Below are positions 1 to 4,535 of a stretch of DNA of 11,577 nt, piece by piece (position 1 is the first letter of the stretch; each line of letters opens with the position of its first letter). A program made the position numbers and the translations under genes. Location of the stretch: the NCBI GenBank assembly GCA_903884915.1, contig CAISGS010000146.1, forward strand, positions 1 to 11,577, written 5' to 3'. This DNA comes from an uncultured Caulobacteraceae bacterium (GTDB lineage Bacteria; Pseudomonadota; Alphaproteobacteria; Caulobacterales; Caulobacteraceae). The notes under the pieces were generated by a model that was given only the letters and a program-made list of their open reading frames with translations, was not told the origin of the DNA and searched no databases.

Positions 1-599
1 GTATAGTCGCTATAGAGGTAGGGATTGACCGCGTTCTTATATTCGTAGCGCTGCTCATACTCGGCCTTGACGCCATATTTGTCGAAGGCGCGCTTAAAGA
101 AGATGTCCTCGATGCTAAAGCCGGTCACCTGGAACGGCGCGCCGGGTTGCATCCAGACCTCATCGGTGGCGGCGGCCAGCATATAGGTCGAGGTCACGAT
201 GCCGGAGGGATAGAGCCCTTGGCTATAGCTGTAGATCTTGCGGCCCGATTTGCGGAACGCCTTAAAGGCCATGCGCAGCTCGTCGGCCGAAGCGGGCGCC
301 ATGCCGCCGTCGGGCAGGCGAACAAACAGGGCCTTCACCTTGCTGTCGCTCTGGGCGTGGCGCAGGGTCTGGGTGATCGACATGACCGAAAGGCCGCCGC
401 CATTAAAGGCCGCCAATGGACTTTGATTATCTTGGTCTGAGAGTGATTGGCGAAGGTCCAGCGACAGGACCGCTTGGCTGGGCGTTGCCGCAGGTTTGGA
501 CGCCCCCGTCGCCATGATGATCAGCACGAACGGCAAGCCGACAAAGAACATCAACAGTCCGACAAAGACGCCGGCGACCGTGACCATAAACTGCTTCAT
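1..599 (-). CDS. sppA: Signal peptide peptidase SppA, 67K type (N-terminal part; C-terminus beyond left edge)
   Basis: Membrane-bound serine protease that degrades signal peptides left in the inner membrane after secretion. The 199 visible codons begin with an uncleaved N-terminal membrane anchor (about residues 4-27, rich in V, F, L and G). The N-terminal SppA domain follows, including an LRxAFxAFRxSGRKIYSY-like stretch and the GxYxSGIVTSxYMLAAATDEVW block around residues 120-145. The YKNAV motif near the edge matches E. coli YKSAV, so K188 should be the catalytic lysine (E. coli K209). The catalytic serine lies in the C-terminal domain, outside this window. The ATG at 597-599 is supported by a GGGAG ribosome-binding site at 606-610, six bases upstream. 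The family assignment is secure; intactness cannot be judged here. Confidence 0.93.
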   Translation of the reverse strand, partial: MKQFMVTVAGVFVGLLMFFVGLPFVLIIMATGASKPAATPSQAVLSLDLRQSLSDQDNQSPLAAFNGGGLSVMSITQTLRHAQSDSKVKALFVRLPDGGMAPASADELRMAFKAFRKSGRKIYSYSQGLYPSGIVTSTYMLAAATDEVWMQPGAPFQVTGFSIEDIFFKRAFDKYGVKAEYEQRYEYKNAVNPYLYSDY

Positions 600-802
600 C
601 AAAGGCTCCCGCCAAAGGGCGTGCTGAAGGATGGGATTTGAAGTTTTACCCTATCACAACCTAGTGACGATTGTGGCTTGGTCAAATGAACAGATGGACA
701 GATTTAGCGGAAAGGGTGGGGAGGAGGCCTCGCATCTTAAGGGGCCATCTCAGCGTCGCGGAGGAAAGGCGATTGTCGATTTCAGAAATTCTCGTTTAGC
801 CT

Positions 803-1042
803 CTAAAAATGTTTCTTCGCAAATGCCCTGCCTGAAGCAGTTTTCAAATAGGCTTCAAATCTATCGGCCTTCTCGCGATCTGAAAAAGCGACATAACCTA
901 CGAGTCTCCACGGCGTAAATTTACGCGTGTGAACAGACTCACCCCTGTTGTGTTCGCCAAAACGTTTTTTGAGATCCACTGTGCAACCGACATAGAATCG
1001 ATCTGGGTGCGTCTCGCTTTGTAGCATGTAGACATATTTCAT
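803..1042 (-). CDS. GIY-YIG endonuclease-like small protein (YhbQ/UPF0213 type)
   Basis: A 79-residue single-domain GIY-YIG protein. The motif pair appears as YVY (residues 3-5) and FYVG (16-19). It is followed by R27 in LKKRFGEHN, the expected catalytic arginine, and E63 in DRFEAYLK, the expected metal-binding glutamate. The length matches the stand-alone family, whose cellular role is poorly defined; DNA nicking or repair is generally presumed. I chose the ATG at 1040-1042 because the domain begins at once (MKYVYMLQS). The frame stays open 24 codons further upstream, but that extension is arginine-rich and lies within a palindromic element. A GGCGGA just before the ATG could act as a weak ribosome-binding site and belongs to that same element. 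Confidence 0.85.
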   Translation of the reverse strand: MKYVYMLQSETHPDRFYVGCTVDLKKRFGEHNRGESVHTRKFTPWRLVGYVAFSDREKADRFEAYLKTASGRAFAKKHF

Positions 1043-1046
1043 AGGG

Positions 1047-1167
1047 TCCGCCTTCGCCCTTCGGGCTACGTCGTGACATCCGCGTCGCACGCTTCGGCGA
1101 TGATTGTGTTTCACCCAATCACGCCGTAGCTAAAATTTTGGCGGAGCCAAAATTTAGCGAAGGCGGA
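1047..1167. repeat. Composite palindromic element between the GIY-YIG gene and tRNA-Pro
   Basis: The ends form an 11-bp perfect inverted repeat: TCCGCCTTCGC at 1047-1057 and GCGAAGGCGGA at 1157-1167. Inside is a strong hairpin at 1129-1158, with arms GCTAAAATTTTGGC and GCCAAAATTTAGC, a GGA loop and one bulged A. A further pair, GCTACG (1065-1070) and CGTAGC (1125-1130), is nested between them. The left end supplies the sequence directly in front of the GIY-YIG start codon, and the right end abuts the CCA of tRNA-Pro. This looks like a dispersed palindromic repeat family, but copy number elsewhere cannot be seen from here. Confidence 0.6.
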
Positions 1168-1244
1168 TGGTCGGAGTAGCAGGATTCGAACCTGCGACCC
1201 CCGCCTCCCGAAGACGGTGCTCTACCAGACTGAGCTATACTCCG
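1168..1244 (-). tRNA. tRNA-Pro (anticodon CGG)
   Basis: Seventy-seven nucleotides including an encoded CCA (complement of 1168-1170). The acceptor stem pairs CGGAGTA with TACTCCG and the discriminator is A. The D-arm contains AGCTCAG and GGTAGAGC, and the T-arm is GCAGG-TTCGAAT-CCTGC. The anticodon loop UUCGGGA, closed by CCGUC/GGCGG (one G-U pair), places CGG at positions 34-36, which reads proline CCG codons. Confidence 0.97.
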
Positions 1245-1260
1245 ACATTATGAAGCGGAT

Positions 1261-1289
1261 TTTATAAATGAGGCCAAAAGCCCTCGCAA
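1261..1289 (-). promoter_or_regulatory. Sigma-70-type promoter of tRNA-Pro
   Basis: On the minus strand there is a -35 TTGCGA (complement of 1284-1289), a 17-bp spacer and a -10 TATAAA (complement of 1261-1266). This predicts a transcription start about 10 nt before the tRNA 5' end at 1244. A GC-rich inverted repeat, CCCTCG-CAAGTC-CGAGGG (1281-1298), overlaps the -35 box. It might instead be a terminator-like hairpin for minus-strand transcription arriving from upstream. Confidence 0.6.
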
Positions 1290-1389
1290 GTCCGAGGGAG
1301 CGGCGACCCGCTATCCACAGTGAATTTTCGACCAGCGTCGCAAAGCCGCAAAATTCGGAAGATTGGGGGCTCTAGCGTTGGTGCAGAGG

Positions 1390-1418
1390 TTGCATTGGCT
1401 GACGCCTTGGGCTAACAA
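1390..1418 (+). promoter_or_regulatory. Possible weak promoter of tRNA-Gln
   Basis: TTGCAT at 1390-1395 and TAACAA at 1413-1418 are separated by 17 bp, and the -10 sits in GCTAACAA, resembling the Caulobacter-type GCTANA element. A start near 1425 would leave a leader of about 50 nt before the tRNA. The match to consensus is modest, and I saw no better candidate between the two tRNA genes. Confidence 0.3.
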
Positions 1419-1478
1419 ACGCCCCTCGCGGGCTCCTGTCATCTGGCATCAGATCGACATGGCCCCTGCGGCCCCTGC

Positions 1479-1552
1479 TGGGGAATGGTGTAATGGTAAC
1501 ACAGCGGTTTTTGGTACCGTCGTTCTAGGTTCGAGTCCTAGTTCCCCAGCCA
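1479..1552 (+). tRNA. tRNA-Gln (anticodon UUG)
   Basis: Seventy-four nucleotides ending in an encoded CCA (1550-1552). The acceptor stem is TGGGGAA with TTCCCCA and the discriminator is G. The T-arm is CTAGG-TTCGAGT-CCTAG. The anticodon loop UUUUGGU, closed by GCGGU/ACCGU, puts UUG at positions 34-36, which reads CAA. A 7-bp inverted repeat, CGGTCAT (1554-1560) and ATGACCG (1582-1588), begins just after the CCA. It could help end or process the transcript but lacks a following T-run. Confidence 0.97.
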
Positions 1553-1967
1553 ACGGTCATTTTACGATAGTCTGACTTTCGATGACCGCTGCAGGTGAAG
1601 GCCTTGCTGGCGTTCGCGTCAAACGGTCGCAATCAGCGCGCAAATCCCCATTGAAATGTCCTTACGCGCATCGATTGGACCGCGATTAGTGAGATCGGGA
1701 ATCGATCAGTGGCAATCCAGTTCTGAATAAAAATACCCATAATAATATTATGGGCAAGAGGGTGGGGCGCTTGCTCCGAAATTGAAGTGCTTAAAATGTA
1801 AGCGTTTATGCAGCAATCATAGGCATCCAAACTATAGTAATGACGCTACACATCAAAAAATTCGAGGAAAATTCTGATCACGTAACTTTTATCGATATTT
1901 ATTGTAACAAATTAGTATCATTACAAATATATACTAAACATTGTTATGTGAAGCGCTTCTAAATTAA
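1553..1967. other. Gene-free, increasingly AT-rich stretch downstream of tRNA-Gln
   Basis: I see no credible coding region here. The only notable open frame (minus strand, 1633-1830) resembles nothing I know and has no ribosome-binding site. The stretch contains a perfect 19-bp palindrome at 1736-1754 and an inverted pair TTGTAA (1902-1907) / TTACAA (1921-1926). Base composition falls from typical chromosomal to strongly AT-rich after about 1720. I found no integrase and no second copy of the tRNA 3' end that would mark an integrated element. Confidence 0.6.
1736..1754. repeat. Perfect 19-bp AT-rich palindrome
   Basis: CCCATAATA-A-TATTATGGG has 9-bp arms around a single central A. It lies about 185 bp after tRNA-Gln and about 340 bp before the first regulator gene. 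It could be a protein-binding site or a weak hairpin. It lacks the GC-rich stem and T-tract of a typical intrinsic terminator. Confidence 0.5.
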
Positions 1968-1997
1968 TTGACAGGTGCTCAAAATGAGCACTAATTT
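1968..1997 (+). promoter_or_regulatory. Promoter of the first regulator gene with a palindrome in its spacer
   Basis: TTGACA (1968-1973, full -35 consensus) and TAATTT (1992-1997) are 18 bp apart. A perfect inverted repeat, GTGCTC-AAAAT-GAGCAC (1975-1991), fills the spacer, a classic repressor-operator position. A second perfect repeat, GATAGC-TAAT-GCTATC (2011-2026), begins just after the predicted start near 2004. The repeat followed by TAATTTTATTTTAT could also be read as a weak terminator, but no nearby plus-strand gene would need one. Confidence 0.55.
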
Positions 1998-2095
1998 TAT
2001 TTTATAAGAAGATAGCTAATGCTATCGAATCTCCAGAAGCGGGAAACTGCTGCCGACAGCCCCAGTGCTGTGGGTTGAATCTGGAGGACGCCACT

Positions 2096-2587
2096 ATGGC
2101 AATTGCTAACCTGAGGGCTGATCATTTCGAGCCGACCGCGCCTCGTGCTGAGGCCTCTATATCGGCCATAGATGATGTCCGGTCCTTCCGTGAGTTGGCC
2201 CTGTTGCAGGCCTTTACCAATGGCTTGGTCAAGAATGTCCGCAACCTCGCGCGCGGTTGGGGCGAGGATGACCATACAGAGGCGGTGATCTTCTGTAGCT
2301 TCTTCTTGGCCGCGACCTCGGATACCACCCGCGATGTGCTGCAAAGCGGTGAGGGCGAGACCAGTCATTTCGCCGATGGGATGCTGTCGGTGGCCAGCCT
2401 GTCCGACATTAGCGGTATTCCGCGTCAGACCGTACGCCGCAAATGTAAGTCCTTGGAAGAGCGTGGCCTCTTGATCCGCGAAGATTCGCGCCTCTATCGC
2501 TGCCCGATCCCTCGCCAGACCATCAATTCGGTTTCCGCGCAAATTGAGGCCTTGATTCAGCTCGGCAACAGGCTTCACGCGCAGTAA
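2096..2587 (+). CDS. Small winged-helix transcriptional regulator, first of three in tandem
   Basis: A 163-residue, probably cytoplasmic DNA-binding protein. A variable N-terminus is followed by predicted helices (about 30-52 and 60-80). A winged helix-turn-helix spans about 98-137: the turn is SLSDISGIPRQTVRRKCKSL, then EERGLLIRED and a wing strand, and a final helix runs from about 143 to 162. The layout resembles MarR-type folds. The recognition helix R-x-TVRR followed by L-x-x-RG is shared with the next two genes, so the three are probably divergent paralogues, this one the most distant. The ATG at 2096 is chosen because a full GGAGG lies at 2083-2087, eight bases upstream; an earlier in-frame TTG (2075) has no such support. 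Target and ligand are unknown, and I do not recognise a named family. The promoter-embedded palindrome suggests autoregulation or cross-regulation. Confidence 0.8.
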   Translation: MAIANLRADHFEPTAPRAEASISAIDDVRSFRELALLQAFTNGLVKNVRNLARGWGEDDHTEAVIFCSFFLAATSDTTRDVLQSGEGETSHFADGMLSVASLSDISGIPRQTVRRKCKSLEERGLLIREDSRLYRCPIPRQTINSVSAQIEALIQLGNRLHAQ

Positions 2588-2604
2588 AGATTTATACATC
2601 TAAA

Positions 2605-2642
2605 AATAGTTTTAACTATTATTATATCGTAATTAAAATTAC
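2605..2642. repeat. Two adjacent AT-only hairpins after the first regulator gene
   Basis: AATAGTT-TT-AACTATT (2605-2620) and GTAATT-AA-AATTAC (2629-2642) are both perfect inverted repeats in sequence that is only about one fifth G+C. The first could weakly terminate the upstream gene. The second shares its GTAATT/AATTAC arms with the palindrome at 2659-2675 and is more likely a protein-binding site. Confidence 0.45.
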
Positions 2643-2658
2643 CGTAGATAAAATATTT

Positions 2659-2694
2659 GTAATTTTGACAATTACGAATTTTTACTATGATAGT
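2659..2694 (+). promoter_or_regulatory. Promoter of the second regulator gene with palindrome over the -35 box
   Basis: A consensus TTGACA at 2665-2670 is followed by GATAGT at 18 bp (2689-2694), or by the better TATGAT (2686-2691) at a short 15 bp. The -35 box sits inside GTAATT-TTGAC-AATTAC (2659-2675). That is the second of two sites with identical arms, whose left halves start exactly 30 bp apart (2629 and 2659), about three helical turns. The arrangement suggests cooperative repression, perhaps by one of the adjacent winged-helix proteins. Confidence 0.5.
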
Positions 2695-2741
2695 ACTGGA
2701 AGCGGACGTCGCGCAGCTGTTGGCATTATCGGACGAAGAAA

Positions 2742-3215
2742 ATGGCTGATTATGGCAATTTGTCAGACCCCGACAGTTTGGCTGCCCGATATTTGTCGAC
2801 CTTTTTTCTCGGTGAATTTATCGGTCTGATCGCCTTTTGTACCGACAAGCTCAAGATTGATGGGGCTGACCTGCAGATCTTGGCCTGCATCGCCCATTTC
2901 AGTTCCTGGCAGGCGATCAATGAGGGTATCGATAACGGGACCATATCGACCGAAAATTTCGACCCAGCTCAGATTGTGCACAAGCCGATCAATGCCAAGA
3001 GTATCTATCTGACCTTGGGCATGTCGCGCGAAACAGTCCGCCGTCGGCTGGTCTATTTGGCCTCACGCGGGTACGTTGAAAAGGTCGACGGCGGCTATAT
3101 TTTCCCAGTTCAGCACGGTGCTGCCGATTTCTCCCGCGACATCCGCGTCTATATGCTTGGCATGGCCAAGCGTGTGCATCTGCGCCTTAAACAGATGTTG
3201 CCGGATGGGGCTTAG
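2742..3215 (+). CDS. Small winged-helix transcriptional regulator, second of three in tandem
   Basis: A 157-residue, probably cytoplasmic regulator. The N-terminal half is predicted helical (SLAARYLSTFFLGEFIGLI, then DLQILACIAHFSS at about 43-55), consistent with a dimerisation and core region. The winged helix-turn-helix covers about 82-124 (INAKSIYLTLGMSRETVRRR, then LVYLASRGYVEKVDGGYIFPV), with a C-terminal helix at about 132-153. It is clearly paralogous to the gene at 3445-3912 along most of its length: DS-x-x-ARY near the start, AKSI-x-L-x-LGMSRETVRRRLV in the HTH, DGY-F/I-FPVQ in the wing. The HTH nucleotide sequences share the 14-mer ATGTCGCGCGAAAC. The ATG at 2742 has only a weak purine-rich GAAGAAA before it. 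Function unknown. Confidence 0.85.
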   Translation: MADYGNLSDPDSLAARYLSTFFLGEFIGLIAFCTDKLKIDGADLQILACIAHFSSWQAINEGIDNGTISTENFDPAQIVHKPINAKSIYLTLGMSRETVRRRLVYLASRGYVEKVDGGYIFPVQHGAADFSRDIRVYMLGMAKRVHLRLKQMLPDGA

Positions 3216-3261
3216 GTTTTCCACCCCACCGAAAAGTAGATGGCAGTAGTAAAATAAGTGT

Positions 3262-3412
3262 TTGATATAGTTCTCTAATTTTAGCCCCATCCCTGATCCA
3301 TTCCGGGACAAAACAATTTAGAGATAAAGGCCCTATCTAAATAACATTTTAGAGGGCTACTATAAATTTCTTAGGTTGAGCGATTAGTAAGTTCTCGAAT
3401 TGGTATAGTTCT
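3262..3412. repeat. AT-rich gap before the third regulator, with overlapping stem-loops and a direct repeat
   Basis: ATTTAGA (3316-3322) can pair with TCTAAAT (3336-3342). GCCCT-AT-CTAAA (3330-3341) can pair with TTTAGAGGGC (3348-3357) with a two-base bulge. The two stems share bases 3336-3341, so they are mutually exclusive. TATAGTTCT occurs near 3266 and again at 3404-3412. I could not place a convincing -35/-10 pair here: TATAGT at 3404-3409 could be a -10, but TTGAGC (3376-3381) is 22 bp away. Confidence 0.4.
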
Positions 3413-3444
3413 GAGGGCCTTTGATATCACGGGAGCTATAATTG

Positions 3445-3912
3445 ATGGCCGAATTAACAATCGACATGGACAGTATCCCCGCCCGATATATAGCGCACCT
3501 GTTTATCGGAGAGCTCATTAACCTCACGACCATTTGCAGCGAAAAGTTCAATCTTGATGTCACGGACACCCTTATCCTCGGCTGTGTGGTGTTTTTTAGC
3601 TCAAACAGGGGGTTAAATGAAACTATGGATCGGGGACCATCGACGACCGAAGGTTCAGGGGGCAATCAACTCCAACATCACGCGGTGATCGCGAAATCCA
3701 TTCACCTGAAGCTGGGTATGTCGCGCGAAACGGTCAGGCGACGGCTCGTCCATTTGGAATCGCGCGGTTTGCTCAAAAAGCTTGATGATGGCTATTTCTT
3801 CCCGGTTCAAACCGGTGAGGATGATGTGACCCGGCAAGTGCGCGAGTACTGTGTCGGAGCCGCCTTGCGTCTCCGCGACCAGCTCACGCCCTATCTGCCT
3901 GCGCAGGCTTGA
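3445..3912 (+). CDS. Small winged-helix transcriptional regulator, third of three in tandem
   Basis: A 155-residue paralogue of the gene at 2742-3215. Helical N-terminal segments (IPARYIAHLFIGELINL at 11-27, then TDTLILGCVVFFSS) lead through a glycine/serine/threonine-rich loop (about 64-75) to the winged helix-turn-helix at about 81-122 (AKSIHLKLGMSRETVRRRLV, wing KKLDDGYFFPVQ). The C-terminal helix contains REYCVGAALRLRDQL. The ATG at 3445 follows GGGAG at 3431-3435 by nine bases; an adjacent TTG at 3442 is a less likely start. The loop between core and HTH is where it differs most from its neighbour. It ends four bases before the convergent redoxin gene. Target unknown; autoregulation or cross-regulation within the cluster is the simplest guess. 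Confidence 0.85.
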   Translation: MAELTIDMDSIPARYIAHLFIGELINLTTICSEKFNLDVTDTLILGCVVFFSSNRGLNETMDRGPSTTEGSGGNQLQHHAVIAKSIHLKLGMSRETVRRRLVHLESRGLLKKLDDGYFFPVQTGEDDVTRQVREYCVGAALRLRDQLTPYLPAQA

Positions 3913-3916
3913 TGCC

Positions 3917-4534
3917 CTAATATTCCACCGCGCAGCCATAGGCTCGCGTTTCAGGCGTGCGGATGGCGCGTTTGGCCTCAAGGTCGTCTAGCGCCGCGCT
4001 GATATGGTCCTTGCCATCGGGCTTGGTCTGTTCAGGCACCTGATCAATGGCCCCCTGATAGATCACCCGCCCCTGACCATCGATCATGACCATGGTGGGC
4101 GTCGTGCGGATGCCATAGGGCCGCGCAAAGGCCCCGCCCGGATCAAATAGAAAAGCCGCGACGACAGAGCCCGTGGCCTTAAGCCGCGTCTTGGCCTGGG
4201 CGGGGGTCAGAAAGCCGGGCTTTCCAGGAGCGGAGGTATTGATGGACAGCCACACCGCGCCTTGACGTGCCGCGCGGCGCTGAAGGGCCTGCATCAGGCC
4301 TCGGCGGTATTTGTTGGCTGTGTAGGGACAGACCGGGCTGGTCCATTCCAAGATCACGGTCTTGCCGCGATAGTCTGACAGGCGGTGGGTGCGGCCGTCC
4401 GCGCCCATCAGCGGGCCGTCGGGTGCCGGTGCCCCGATCTCGACCCGTCCCAGTCCGGGGGCAGCGCTTGCGGTGCCGCCCCACAGACCAATGAGGATCA
4501 GCAGGGCCGCGAGGGCCCCGCTTGGTCGCCGCAC
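3917..4534 (-). CDS. Secreted redoxin/thioredoxin-like protein (PRX_like1 type)
   Basis: A 205-residue exported thioredoxin-fold protein. With the GTG start at 4532-4534 it begins with a compact signal peptide (RR, then a hydrophobic ALAALLILIGLW core, cleavage after TASA). This start lies one base after the stop of the upstream gene; the open frame extends to an ATG at 4591, but that adds an arginine/proline-rich run inside the upstream gene. The mature domain has EWTSPVCPYTANKY, so C69 is present where many relatives have CxxCP. Other marks are TTPTMVMID with cis-proline P146 and a C-terminal GCAVEY (C201), matching the GCSIKW-like tail of the PRX_like1 subfamily. No CxxC pair exists, so C69 and C201 may form the redox pair, or the protein may have a peroxiredoxin-like role. 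It is the distal gene of a likely two-gene operon with the fusion protein upstream. Confidence 0.82.
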   Translation of the reverse strand: MRRPSGALAALLILIGLWGGTASAAPGLGRVEIGAPAPDGPLMGADGRTHRLSDYRGKTVILEWTSPVCPYTANKYRRGLMQALQRRAARQGAVWLSINTSAPGKPGFLTPAQAKTRLKATGSVVAAFLFDPGGAFARPYGIRTTPTMVMIDGQGRVIYQGAIDQVPEQTKPDGKDHISAALDDLEAKRAIRTPETRAYGCAVEY

Positions 4535-4535
4535 C

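Noticed and set aside
1363..1575. Open frame of 70 codons on the plus strand
   Set aside because: It runs straight through tRNA-Gln and has no homology I recognise.
1633..1830. 65-codon minus-strand open frame in the gene-free region
   Set aside because: No ribosome-binding site, no recognisable motif, and it crosses the 19-bp palindrome.
1975..1998. Hairpin plus T-rich run read as an intrinsic terminator
   Set aside because: It lies between -35 and -10 elements and no plus-strand gene ends nearby; the operator reading fits better, though termination is not excluded.
1997..2599. 200-codon minus-strand open frame opposite the first regulator
   Set aside because: The plus-strand gene has a strong ribosome-binding site, a winged-helix motif and paralogues; the minus frame has none of these.
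2687..2749. Possible 20-codon leader peptide overlapping the start of the second regulator
   Set aside because: Its ATG falls inside the predicted -10 region, so it would probably not be transcribed, and it has no ribosome-binding site.
1553..3916. Integrated genomic island with att sites at tRNA-Gln
   Set aside because: I found no integrase and no direct repeat of the tRNA 3' end within the window, so only the composition shift remains as a hint.
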